From NCBI GenBank assembly GCA_012861695.1, contig JAAOOA010000261.1:310001-374000 (forward strand): a stretch of DNA of 64,000 bases. Direction: 5' to 3'. Source of the stretch: Trematomus loennbergii. Lineage: Eukaryota; Chordata; Actinopteri; Perciformes; Nototheniidae. The position numbers were made by a program, and so were the translations under genes. Each line of letters begins with the position of its first letter. Position 1 is the stretch's first letter. Of this stretch, positions 35,766 through 46,718 are shown one piece after another. The notes beneath the pieces were generated by a model. That model saw only the letters and a program-made list of their open reading frames with translations. It did not search any database and was not told where the DNA came from.

Positions 35766-36717
35766 GTTGTAGTTAGTTTAGGCTCCACAGTGTACAAGGA
35801 TAGCATAGGGGTGCCCAGGGGAGTGCTAGATGTTGTAGTTGCATTCCATGTACCCGCACCCTAACGTACCGATTGATCACCACAGCCTTTTCTAGAGAAC
35901 ATATTATTTTCATACTAAAGTATGAAAGGAGGGAGGTACATTTCTCATAAGGGAACAGTTTCAATTATTAGCATAACAAGACGACCCAACCCATATACAG
36001 ATATTGATGAAAATGATGACAGTGTGTAAATGATGTTAAATGATATGGATGATAAATGATGAGATTGTTCAAAGAATGTCCAAATCATGTGATATTTCAA
36101 ATGATGAAATCATTAGAATGAAGAACCAGCTACAAAGTGGTATTACTTTGCACTATTCTAAAAAAGTTTCTAACTTTTATGTTTTATACTGTTATTAGTG
36201 ATGCGATTTTTAAATAGTATGTTTTTATACTTTGTAAAACAAGTGCCTTAACACTGAATGTGGTATGGGAACGGTTTCTGTGAAAGGAGGGAGTAAGAAA
36301 TGTTCTAATACCACAAGTTGCTGCTATTTTGAAAAGTGATATTGAATGTTAAAACTAAAAGTTATGCACAAGGGAAAACTTTTACATTAGAAGACCAACC
36401 AATGTATTGTTTGTAATTTTGATGAAGGTTATTGAACCATTCCATTTATGATTGTATGTTTTTGATATGAGATATGTACTATGCAAAGTTCAGATGAAGA
36501 ACTCATTGATTTCAGTATTGTGTTCACACCTTAAAAGGTGTGTAAGGAGGGATTGTTAGAAATTAAAATCAATATTCAATGATGTAATTTAGCGTAAACA
36601 CATAGTAAGCTTTAAAAACTGTTTTACTCTGAAAACAGTTCAGAGTAAAGTTTATTTTGAAAAGCTGTATCTGAAGACGTTGACAACAATGACGACTTCC
36701 TGTGCTACAGTACTAAC
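35766..36717. other. Unidentified AT-rich DNA, possible LTR fragment
   Basis: Three purine tracts (AAAGGAGGGAG near 35930 and 36284, AAGGAGGGA near 36547) recur. The last precedes TGTTAGAAATT, a conceivable polypurine tract plus LTR start. No protein-coding evidence supports a retroelement. The P-like element is inserted at its right end. Confidence 0.25.
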
Positions 36718-37210
36718 CATAGATATATATAAACACTAGATGGCTCATGGGAGATTTTCCAGCGTAGCTCACTGGCCGCCATCTTGCTACAGTCAACAGC
36801 TACTCTGGTACGCGCTATGGTAGCTGTTGTAAGGTGAGTGATCTGCACAAAAATACTCTTAACTCGCTGAAATCTTACTGATTTACAAACGGTTTGGTTT
36901 ATTATAAACATTATTAGCATGGCTATGATACAGGATGCTTGGATATGTTGAAATTGCAGCTTTTCTTTGTGTATGTGTGGTTGTATTTATTAGCTGGCTA
37001 ATAACAAGAGGCTGTGAGTGAGACCTAGTATTACAAAGTTGACCCAGCAACTTTACACCAGTGGGAGAGGCAGAACTGCTCTTTCTTTTCAACATAACTT
37101 AAGTTACACATGATTTCTTCCAAGTGGTTTGGCTTGTTAAAAACATCTTACATTTAGATACATTATGATACAGGAAATTGCTGGCTTTGTGTTTACAGAA
37201 GTACCTGACT

Positions 37211-37290
37211 ATGCCGGACTTTTGTGCAGCCTACGGATGCTCTAATCGCCGCAGTCTGGAAACAAGAATCCGTGGAATCACCTTTCACGT
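37211..37290 (+). CDS. THAP domain exon 1
   Basis: ATG at 37211: MPDFCAAYGCSNRRSLETRI, then RGITFH. The Cys-x4-Cys of a C2CH THAP zinc finger is present. Donor GTAAGA at 37291. 80 nt, phase 2, joining exon 2 at 37664. Confidence 0.85.
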
Positions 37291-37663
37291 GTAAGATATG
37301 ACAATATTATGACTATAATTAGGATAATCGTTAATTACTTAGTGGATGTATGTACATTACAAGTCCTGCTACACAGGATCAGTGGGGCTATGTGAGATAA
37401 TAGTATTGCAAGATTGTTGTTGACCCAGCCTCTTTAGAATATGTTGCTACCATTTCTTTACACAATTATTTAATGTTTCTTTTGGACACCTTTTTTATAA
37501 CTCTTAGTGTGGTTGTCTTATTCTTAAAGTATACATACATACATACCCCAAAAATATGATAATTTCGGTGTGTATTTTTGTCCTTACCCTTAATGTTAAA
37601 GGAAAGAAGGGAGGAAATTTGACAATAATTGATATATCTGGCTACCTTTCTCATGTTTTTAAG

Positions 37664-37832
37664 GTTTCCCAAAACCGGAGAGAGGAGGAGGCAGTGGGAA
37701 GTTGCCTGTGGCAGGACACTGCTCTGCAGTGATCACTTCAGTTGTGAGGACTTTGACAGGACGGGGCAGACTGTCCGGCTTAAAGATGGTGTTGTGCCAA
37801 CAGTATTCAACTTCCCAGCTCATATTCAAAGG
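37664..37832 (+). CDS. THAP domain exon 2
   Basis: Acceptor TTTTTAAG before 37664, donor GTATGT at 37833. Encodes FPKTGERRRQWEVACGRTLL then CSDHFSCEDFDRTGQTVRLK and VVPTVFNFP. These give the Cys-x2-His pair (CSDH), the conserved Trp and the AVPT-like closing motif of THAP. Exons 1 and 2 total 249 nt (83 codons), all in frame. The domain looks intact. It binds DNA in P transposases and THAP proteins. Alternatively this is a host THAP gene captured in an element. Confidence 0.85.
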
Positions 37833-38003
37833 GTATGTGTATCATTGGCCAACAAGAATTCAAGGTGTATAAGATTGATATATAAATATGTGATTAAATG
37901 TCACACTTTAGTTTTTCTTTCTGCAAGTTTAGGAATAAATAATGTGTTGTGTATTACAGCACATTTTAAACACTCAAAATGTCTTTAATTATGTTTATTT
38001 TAG

Positions 38004-38066
38004 CTGGAAGCAACAAGAAACACAACCACTTCAAGAAGAGCGGAAGATGAACCTCAGCCTAATGTT
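38004..38066 (+). CDS. THAP protein exon 3 (linker)
   Basis: Acceptor TTTATTTTAG, donor GTGAGT at 38067. 21 in-frame codons LEATRNTTTSRRAEDEPQPN-V, typical of the charged linker after THAP. Immediately after the donor the sequence is LINE, so downstream exons are lost or displaced. Confidence 0.65.
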
Positions 38067-39070
38067 GTGAGTATTCTGAATGTGGCCAAGACCAGAGAGA
38101 TGGTCATTGATTTCAGGAGGGTGAGGACGTCTCCTCCTCTACCCCTGTGCATTCTGGGAGAGGATGTGGCTGTTGTGGAGGACTACAAATACCTGGGAGT
38201 GCACTTAGACAATGGGCTGAACTGGAGGATCAACACTGACGCTGTGCACAAGCAGGGGATGAGCAGGCTGTTGTCCATCATGGATAACCCCACCCATCCT
38301 TTCCACCTTAAGCTGGACAGTCAACGGAGCTCCTTCTCCAACAGACTGCTGCAGCTCTGCAGTGCCATAACTCTGTACAACAAATCACCTCTGGCTGGAA
38401 GATAACTCTCTGCTCCATAGTTTATCTTGAATATAACCACGTTGTACATTTTACACATATATAATCTGTTCAATATTTAAAGGTGGGGTAGGTAAGTTTG
38501 AGAAACCGGCTCGAGATACACTTGTTGTTATATCCCGATAGCAATGAATATCTTAAGTGCTTTGACAAAAAATCCATAAAACAATGTCATCTGTGGAAGC
38601 CGTAGTACTGTAAAAAGCACGACCAATCATCTGAGCCGGCCCGGCTAAAATAACTGGATGGCCTACCTGCCTGTCAGCCTTCCATCTGTGCACAAACTTA
38701 TCTCGTGCCCTCATTGGTCATGTGCGCGTTCGTGTGTGTTGGAGGAGGGGCTCTGTAAGGAAGTGGCAGATTTTTTCCGGCTGTGTATTTTCAAATTCTA
38801 GCGATCTCGAGCTGGTTTCTCCAAAATTACCTACCCCACCTTTAACATTCATATTCCATATGCCTTATATTTATGTATATGTATATTAGATATATATAAT
38901 ATCCTGCCAAACTCAACATGTATATTATTTTCCTCTTTCTTTATTTTCTTTATTTTTCTTGCTTATTTCTAATTTATTGTAAAATGCCTTGTCCCTTATG
39001 CTGCTGTAACTAAAAATGTTTTCCCAAATTGGGATCAATAAAGTACCATCTTATCTTATCTTATCTTATT
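38067..39070 (+). mobile_element. CR1/L2-type LINE fragment inside the P-like element
   Basis: The plus-strand frame (to 38405) reads KTREMVIDFRRVRTSPPLPL, then VVEDYKYLGVHLDNGLNWRI. It skips an internal part and ends SNRLLQLCSAITLYNKSPLA, with the order of an L2/CR1 RT C-terminus. The 3' UTR ends in a (CTTAT)-type repeat tail near 39065. A MITE (38481-38841) is inserted in the 3' UTR. 5' truncated and internally deleted. Confidence 0.8.
38481..38841 (+). mobile_element. AGGTGGGGTAGG MITE in LINE 3' UTR
   Basis: 361 bp, TTAA at 38477-38480 and 38842-38845, with inverted ends AGGTGGGGTAGGTAA and complement. Nested three deep (MITE in LINE in P-like element). Confidence 0.9.
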
Positions 39071-39124
39071 TGCATGTGGAATGTCACTAACAAATGAGAG
39101 CATCATATGGCTTGTCATATTAAA

Positions 39125-39400
39125 TCCTTTATCTCGGTGGTACCCAGGAAGGTCTATGATGGTGTTACTAGGAGAGCCCAATATAATTTGAGGTGGTACT
39201 CTGTGTAAAAAGTTTGAGAACCACTGGCCATCTCACTTGCTCTATGTCACTCATACACTTGAATAAACATGTGCAAACATTGAAACTACACCCAGGGGTT
39301 GGCAACCTTAACAATCAAAATAGCCATTTTTGTCCAGAGCCTCAAAACATATTTCTGCCTTTATAAGGGGACAAGCCTATTAAGATCAATTTCTTAAAAG
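39125..39400. mobile_element. Two hAT-type ends
   Basis: The complement of CAGTGGTTCTCAAACTTTTT ends near 39230, and CAGGGGTTGGCAACCTTAAC starts near 39293. Both are Charlie-like hAT termini without identified partners. Confidence 0.45.
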
Positions 39401-40398
39401 TACGCTGAGTTGTGTTTTCTGTTGGAGAACGTAACATTTTTTTAGGAGAATAGAAACCAAACCAAGTTGTTCTTCTTAATAATAATAATACATTTATTTT
39501 GGGGGGCCGCCTTTCATAACACCCAAGGACACCTTACAGGGCATAGGGGCAATATAGGGAACAATTAAAACTGGATTTAGTGAGATATCAGCCGGGGTAA
39601 GACAAACAAACAACAGTAAATGGACTACAGAAGGACACAAAATGACACAGGGTACAGTTTATATTATTCTTGGGCTTTTTTCGACTACAAGAACTCAGCG
39701 CACCGTTCTGTGAAGTGGTAACGTATTTCAAAGGTTCTGGATTTGTTTACAAATCTAGAAACTAAATACAAAACTAGGACGATATGAAGATCTCATGTCA
39801 AAAATAATTGTGATAAATGAGACAGAACTGGCCTGTCTGTGAGCTCATTTTATGTTGGTTTGGTTCTTCTGATAAAGGTGTGAATATCTAAATAATATAC
39901 CACCATATGCTATTGTCATTAGTTGTGTCCCTGTTCTTCAAGCTAAGGCATTGCTAAATTAAAACTCTTGGCTTACAGAGTGGTAACATGAGACCGATTT
40001 TTATATATAAAATATAAATATATTTTAATTTTATAATTTATTTTAAATATTAACAATATAATAAAAGAAATGGAAATATATACACCGGCAAATATTTAAT
40101 ATAAATACCTTGTGTGTGTGTATAGCTATTGCTTTATCTGCTTAATGTTATTTTCATATGAAAGTCCATGATTATAAGTATGCAGTATCATAACTACATC
40201 TTTGATGTTTATAAAAAACGAAACCGTTTGAAAATTGGTTGAAAATTGAGCATGCTATGGTTATTTAACTAGTAAACCATAATGTTATGAATGAGAGCAC
40301 TGCCTGTAGCAAGATGGCGGTCATGTGGCAACGTCGGTCTCAATTGGCCAGCAGCGCGGGTGAGTCATCTAGTGTTTATATATATCTATGGTACTAAC

Positions 40399-40665
40399 GG
40401 TCTCAGCCGTTAAATAATGACCATTTCCGGTATTACTAGAGTAACGATTACAGCCGTAATAATGCATTAAATAAAAAGTAATGGGAGAGAGTAGGAGGAG
40501 AAAAGGCGTGTGGAAGTGAGCAATGAATACAAAATATCGAAATCCTCTGTTATGCGCGAGTGAAGATCGAGGTGGGCGGCCCCCTACGTCACAGCCCCCA
40601 GAGAGGAGGAGCGAAGGAGAGATGCAAGCGGGAGAATCAACGTGTGCTCGCTCTCTTGCCTTGGT
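40399..40665. other. Spacer right of the P-like element
   Basis: If the P-like element is removed, this continues the sequence left of 36718. It contains AATAAA-type text near 40469. No gene. Confidence 0.35.
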
Positions 40666-40751
40666 CAGAGCCGTATAATAGAAGAGTTACGACATCTCCG
40701 TTCACTCCAATGGACCAGTTTTTTTACAGCAATGGCGGATCGTGGAGCCGT

Positions 40752-40800
40752 CAATAGTTCCCCGGAAGTTAGCTTGCCGCTGACTTCCGGGGAACTATTG
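40752..40800. repeat. Perfect 18-bp-arm hairpin
   Basis: CAATAGTTCCCCGGAAGT, a 13-nt loop, then the exact complement. The same 18-mer occurs a third time at 42854-42871, at the other end of the TIR element. Confidence 0.9.
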
Positions 40801-42109
40801 CGACCAGCAACACAGTAGAGTTGCAGCATACTAGACCGTTCGTGATGGACTTTTAAAGGTAAGAAGACGTTTAAAGATTTATATTGCAGATATTATCAGC
40901 ACATCTGAGTCAAATGAACATGTGTATTAAAGGATGTTAGTGGATTATCCCTAAATCAGTAGATTTAGGGAATGTTTACAGATAACAGATTAGGCTAGGT
41001 ACCGGATAAAGTTAGCACCACACGTTAACCATGAACAGCTATTAATCCGTTCTCCTAATGTTATTTCATCCAACGTTGTGGAATTAGAGAAAAAGGGCTT
41101 CTAAACGTGATTTTTTTGTGGGGTGGAGGAATATAATATTAGTTAAATATAACATTGGGGCACGTGTGATTGTAATGAGTGGAGGTGGAGAAATTACGAT
41201 CTCCATTTTGGAGTATGCCTACAAACTAGTATAATAAAGTTAACGTTACACAATAATAAGGAAGAGAGCTATGTTGTGATACATCGCTATTGATATGAAT
41301 TTAGAGTGCATATTTGAGACTTCCAAACAGTAAACAAAAACGTAATTTATGGTTGATTATTACCTGTCTGTATTATGTTGCAGCACAGCTGATTTTGAAA
41401 TGATGGCAAAGTGAGAGTGAAAACACAAGGTAAATGTAATACTACTGTTGTATATAAGTAAGCATACTAAACATGTATTCTATCACTGTATTATATAAGT
41501 AATCTTGTTAGTGTATATTAGTAACCTACTGTATGGCAGGTGGAGGGGCAGTGATGTTACAGGTGGAGGACTTACTGGACATGTATACACTCATTACATA
41601 CTGTACGTAAAATACGACCAAGAATGTGAGACAACTTTATACAAATTCATATCACATCCATTACTGATGCCATTTGTCATACTTTGTTAAACTCACAAAT
41701 AATAAAGTTCCATAACTTCAGTTGGAAACAAAGACCACACCTTATCTCCCCAAGGCAATTTCCCATCCAATAGGTGTGCTATATAGGTGTGTATAACCCT
41801 TTCTCCTGTCTGTTTCTCCCTCTTTCAGCACAAGAACCAGAGGGGGATTCAATAGAGCCTGAATACCTGCACTGAGACCCTCACCCTGCACCCTGAGTCT
41901 CAACTCTCAGAGTTTTTCAAGCCTTTCCCTGTTATTTGTATTAAACCAAACATTAAGCTTCCCAATGGTGTGGTCTTCGTTTTGTGGAAAAAGTGCAAAT
42001 GCAGTGTTTGAATATGATTACCTCACATATTTTGTTGCGGCTGTCTGTTTTGATTGTTAAATTGCTCCTGCTGACTTGAGCTAGCCATTTTCCCTCCTCT
42101 CTGTGTCAG

Positions 42110-42315
42110 TGGAGAAGCCGTACATTCTGATTCTTACTCCTTTCTCTGAGCGATTGGAGCATCCCCAGGCAGCACAGCAAACCATGGTGGAGACGATATG
42201 CCAGGACAACACGGAGGAAAAGGCACAGACAAACTGCATGACATGCTATTCAATGTTTATTGAATTCCATGTATTTACAATGGATGTTCCTAAAACAACA
42301 CTTTTAACGTCATAA
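42110..42315 (+). CDS. Possible exon of unknown protein
   Basis: A polypyrimidine tract and acceptor (CTCTCTGTGTCAG) precede an open frame EKPYILILTPFSERLEHPQA, then AQQTMVETICQDNTEEKAQT. No family recognised and no obvious donor. It may be a relic of the surrounding element's protein, or a chance frame. Confidence 0.25.
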
Positions 42316-42944
42316 TCGTGTTGCTGCTAGTCCATTGATAGTCACCTGTTGGTCTCCTGTCCTTTCTGAAAGTCATAAAGATGACATTAGTCATTTAGAT
42401 TACTTATGTCCTCAAGTACCATGGGATTACTGAAACCACCATGAATTAAAATGGTAGAAATGAATCTAATCTCAATTTTGAAGCATTCCTTGCCATCCCC
42501 TCCCTCTAAATATATCAATAAACATTAGGAAGTGATGCTCCTGACTACCATACCTGTTTAAGAAAATAATATTTGTTTTAAATAATTCAAAGCAATACAC
42601 AACAGCAACAGGCTCTTTAACCAAGGCAACAGCCTAACATGTATGTTAACAAGTAAACTAGCTGTTCACACTATCCTAATATTATCCATAAATATTAGCA
42701 GATTCTATTTATTTTTTCAAACATATTGATGTAAATACATACACATATCGGTATGTTGTATAAATATTGCAAATAAAGACCTTTATTCACTACTTATTAC
42801 CAAAAATCGTAGTTCTATCTCCGGTAATCATGCATTCATATGTCCCGCCACGAACTTCCGGGGAACTATTGACTCTCCCTGAACCACATGACGATCAAGC
42901 ATTTTGGACTTCCGCTGTCATAACTCTCTCTCTATATGGCGCTG

Positions 42945-43416
42945 GCCTTAGCTGCGGGACAACATCTGCTTTTGTCTCCCCAACTACCCTTTGTTTGTTT
43001 CACTACCACGCTGCTTAAATTAAAGTAACCAATTTGAACCCTTACAGAGACTCATTGGTCTCTTAATCTTTAAACTTCTTCCTGGACGCGAGAGAATCAG
43101 CACACATCAATAGTACACACACTGTAACTTTGTCTTGAACGAACGTTACGCATCGAACTGCGTGGTTATTTCCTTCTTGGTACAATTATGAAACAGCGTG
43201 AAAACGTATTCGCCTAGACCGGCATTTACAAATGTTCGCGCCTTTTTACTCTCTCACAAACATTGTAAACATCCGGGCTAGAGGTCACATGACTTCCAGT
43301 AAGAAAACTTGCCTCAACAACATTAAACAAAGTTCAAGCATACATGAAGCACTCTTCAAAAAGGAACAATCCTCCGTGTTTGAACCTCTTAAATCGCTGC
43401 TTAGCGATTTATTTGG
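42945..43416. other. Unannotated spacer
   Basis: No convincing exon or named repeat; the open frame near 43232-43453 has no recognisable domain. Confidence 0.35.
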
Positions 43417-43677
43417 ACTGGATTATCCCAGAGAGGCTAAACATTCTTTATAACACAGTTTCAGATTTGTGAAACCTTTAATTCTATTTGTGAAAATACA
43501 AAAAAGAGAGATTTCAGTGCTTTTTCGCATCCTGGCCACATTAGACCAGGTCCTGATCTAAAACCACTATACCTAGACTCATCAAATCTGGACTGGATTA
43601 TCCCAGAGAGTCAAAAGATTCTTTATAACACAGTTTCAGATTTGTGAAACCTTAATTCTATTTGTGAAAATACAAAA
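43417..43677. repeat. ~88-bp direct repeat, period ~173
   Basis: GGACTGGATTATCCCAGAGAG through TGTGAAAATACAAAAAA occurs at 43417-43506 and 43591-43677 with few differences. A related phrase AACAGATCYTGTATCTTGCT occurs at 43720 and 44032. Confidence 0.85.
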
Positions 43678-43753
43678 AAAACATTCCTAGTATGTTGTAA
43701 AACTACATGGCGACTAAACAGATCTTGTATCTTGCTTATTTTCCCCTCTTAGG

Positions 43754-43895
43754 AAAGCGGACACGGGATGCAATTTCTTTGACACCGTCCAGGCGTTGGA
43801 GGACCGGCGTGCCGTGGTGAAAGAGTCGATGCACGGGGATCAGATGGTGCTGTTCACCAAGGCCCAGGAAACGGAGGACAAGATGCTCACCAGTT
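43754..43895 (+). CDS. Possible exon, Myb/SANT-like protein tail
   Basis: After the acceptor CCCTCTTAG the frame reads NFFDTVQALEDRRAVVKESM, HGDQMVLFTKAQETEDKMLT. Its charged, helix-forming pattern resembles tails of Harbinger-associated Myb/SANT-like proteins. The frame then runs into AT-rich sequence. Low certainty; no SANT domain is visible. Confidence 0.25.
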
Positions 43896-44612
43896 CATTT
43901 TATATTATTGTTATTACTGTTATTATAGTCTTGATACAACTGACACTTTATTTTATATTGATAATGTTAATTTACATGTACAACTTCTATTTTATTTACA
44001 TTAAAAATGTGAACTTCTATTTACTGTTAAACAGATCCTGTATCTTGCTTATTTCTCCTGACACTTTATCTTTAGTGACCGTAGCATCCTATACATCACA
44101 TGTAAGTGATTATTCTGATACCATCATGTTTCATCGGTTATAAACTGGCAAAGCTTTATTTGTCATTTATTTATCATCAATGTTGCAACCTTGTGGAGGA
44201 ATGGCAGGGGCACATACACAAATATGATAATTTATATCATTTTAAATATTATTTGACCTAAAACTAAATGTTTTTATGATTGTCCTCTGAGGAGGACATG
44301 GGGATTTGCAAACTTTTAATTCCCCCTCCCCCATTTTACACAACACAAAATGGAGTCCACTATGGGCCGAAACTAACATGTAGGTTTCCATAGTGTTTAT
44401 GGCAGACGGATGCAGTGGGTCTCAGGAAGATATAATATAATAAAGGTGGGTTTGCTGCTGAGCATATTTACTGTGCATACAACACACCTGGCACAGTTTA
44501 TTGTTATTATATTGCCAAACTGTACACTATTGTAATGTTGCCTGTCTTGACTGGAAAATAAAAGAGAGAAACAAAAGCACTGTACAAAAGATCAGCTTTA
44601 TTGTCAAAATGT
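43896..44612. other. AT-rich spacer
   Basis: No gene recognised. Confidence 0.35.
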
Positions 44613-44948
44613 TTACAATGTACAATTTACACGCTGTTCAGATGCCTCATAAAGCTGGGTCGCCGGTAAGGCAGTCCATTCGTCCCTGTACTCATCATTA
44701 CTTTCACAAAGGTTATGTAATATGCAACATGCTGCCACCTGGATTTTGATCTTGTCCATCTTGCAGTCGTTTCTTTTCATCAAGCACCGCCACCTGCCCT
44801 TCAGTCTGCCAAAAGCGTTCTCCACCACCACTCGTGCTCGGCTTGTTTTGTTATTGTACGCAAGTTGCTCAGGCTGCATTAACTCAGTTACAAAGCTGTA
44901 TAACATGAGCACAAACAGCACAACTTCAGTCGACTCCATCTCCATCAT
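44613..44948 (-). pseudogene. Harbinger (HARBI1-like) transposase C-terminus
   Basis: The frame contains AYNNKTSRARVVVENAFGRL, then KGRWRCLMKRNDCKMDKIKI and AACCILHNLCE. This is the DDE_Tnp_4 block with the catalytic Glu in VVENAFGRLKGRW and the ILHN signature. The N-terminal two thirds with both catalytic Asp residues are missing. The N-terminal 28 codons here are unrelated. An 111-codon relic. The plus-strand exon-like pieces at 42.1 and 43.75 kb are in the opposite orientation, so linkage is unproven. Confidence 0.85.
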
Positions 44949-45539
44949 GTCTGAGGTCGGAAGGTAAACAACAGACGCCTAATGTACAGCGAGTGGGTGG
45001 GCGTCGCAGTATACGCGGGAAGTTTTTTCTTCTTCTTCTCTTGTTTTGCAGCGGATTGCAAACAACTTTAAGGTGCATACCGCGACCTACTGTACTCGCT
45101 GTGAAGTGGTTTGTGGCCTGCCAGTAAAGCCAAAGCAGAAGAAGAAGAAGTGACGTCAGCGGCTCATTTGCGTAATCTTCCCTCAGGGAAAAGTACTCCG
45201 GTGTGAACGCGATCTGTACTAAGTGCCCTGGGGTTAAAAGCGCCGGGGCTCTGAGTGCCGGAACTAAGTACAGGAAAGTACTTGGTGTGAACGCGGCTAA
45301 TTTCATCACATTTTTTCTGAGTTGGTGATCTCATAAAGATATCACAGCTAAATTGCACATCTAAGTTTATTTTACTGGCAGCAAAGTCCAGAACTGGACT
45401 GCATGATAAGCTGTGTGAACCAGACGCTGAATACCTGCAGATTGCAGCCAAAAATTCAAGGACAACTACAATGTGTATGTGTTGTGGGCCACCTCATTGA
45501 AAGTTTTAGTGATCATTTGATTGAAATAAAACTAGGTAA
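44949..45539. other. Spacer, possible Harbinger flank
   Basis: Contains a self-similar block: GGTGTGAACGCGATCTGTAC near 45198 and GGTGTGAACGCGGCTAATTT near 45285. No gene. Confidence 0.35.
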
Positions 45540-45947
45540 CACTTTATATTAAGGTACACAAATTCACCATCAACTAGTTGTTAATTACATGCATATTAGC
45601 AGTATATTGGCTCTTTATTAGTCATTATAAAACACTTATTAATGCCTTATTCTACATGACCATATTTTACAAGAAATAAGCCATTAGTTGAGAGTTTTTC
45701 CTCAATAACCTCTAATTAGTGCTTATTTATTGCAAGTAAGGAAGTTGTTGTTCATGAGTTTTGGTCTTAATATGCTCTGCTCAATATGGGCCTAATAAGG
45801 CAGTAGTACCACAAGAATAGTAATTCTCCCATATATTAACAAATATGATCTATTCTTATGTAACAAGACATGAAACTATAAGTGTTAATTGTGTCTAAAT
45901 AACTCAAAATTAGGTATTTATATCTAAGAACATGTTCCCTATTTTAA
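45540..45947. repeat. Dispersed repeat starting GTAACACTTTATATTAAGG
   Basis: Recognised by its terminal phrase, whose complement-like form TTGTAAAGTGTTACCC ends the minisatellite region at about 60292. AT-rich, non-coding. Confidence 0.45.
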
Positions 45948-46288
45948 AGGTGGGGTAGGTAAGTTTGAGAAACCGGCTCGAGATATACTTTTTGTTATAT
46001 TCCATGGAATGCTCTTAACATCCCGATAGCAATGAATATCTTAAGTGCTTTGACAAAAAATCCATTACAAAATGTCATCTGTGGAAGCCGTAATACTGTG
46101 AAAAGCACGACCAATATTTTAGCCGGCCCGGCTAAAATAACTGGATGGCCTACCTGCCTGTCAGCCTTCCATCTGTGCACAAGCTTATCTCGTGCCCTCA
46201 TTGGTCATCTGCGCGTTCGTGTGTGTTGGAGGAGGGGCTTGTAAGGAAGTGGCAGATTTCTTCCGGCTTCTAGCGCACTCGAGCTGGT
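45948..46288 (+). mobile_element. AGGTGGGGTAGG MITE, 3' truncated
   Basis: TTAA at 45944-45947, then the family sequence to CTCGAGCTGGTT; the right terminus is missing. The ~430 bp after it (46289-46718) holds no recognised gene. Confidence 0.8.
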
Positions 46289-46718
46289 TGACTCTAATTG
46301 ACCTGAACAGGTTCCCTAATCTAAAGTTGCCTCCTCTTCACACTTTGTAAATACATTATAGAACACAACTACTGAAATTAACCTCAACAGTACATGAACA
46401 AAGTAGGCACACGTTGAAATATCTGTTTTATTAATGAACCACTAAAGAGAGGTTCAGACACATACAAAAACATGTCAAGTTTCTCCAAGTCTGAGAACAC
46501 ATGCAGCCTGTAATTTTTAATTAAAACAGATTTTTAACAGATTGTATGTATTTGTGAGCATACTGTGCGACCTGCTTGTATGTACTTACACACTAGGTGT
46601 ACTGTTCTCTCTATGTGTTGTATTGTCTCAGTGTGAACATAGATTAAACAGCCAGCCAAACTCTTTTGAGAGCCAGGGAATGAGCAGCCATGCTCCTTTA
46701 TTGACTTATTTGCAGTCA

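Larger units (their letters stand above)
36718..40390 (+). mobile_element. P-element-like transposon with THAP exons
   Basis: Inverted ends CATAGATATATATAAACACT (and AGATG) are at 36718 and, as complement, end at 40390. A perfect 8-bp duplication GTACTAAC is at 36710-36717 and 40391-40398. Known: P elements have CA-starting inverted repeats, 8-bp duplications and a THAP-domain transposase. Here the THAP exons are present, but the transposase body is absent and replaced by a LINE (38067-39070), a MITE and hAT fragments. No coding sequence seen in 39231-40300. Confidence 0.85.
40666..42944. mobile_element. Unclassified TIR element, hAT-like
   Basis: The ends CAGAGCCGTATA and TATATGGCGCTG are imperfect inverted repeats. 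The pairing continues inward about 90 bp, including CAATAGTTCCCCGGAAGTT at 40752 and complement at 42853. Flanks GCCTTGGT and GCCTTAGC match at 6 of 8 bases, compatible with an aged 8-bp duplication. Possible splice sites and one short coding exon lie inside; no known transposase domain is seen. Confidence 0.55.

Noticed and set aside
43796..44143. 115-codon frame with apparent membrane segments
   Set aside because: Only the first ~33 codons look protein-like; the rest is Ile/Tyr/Leu-rich translation of AT-rich DNA.
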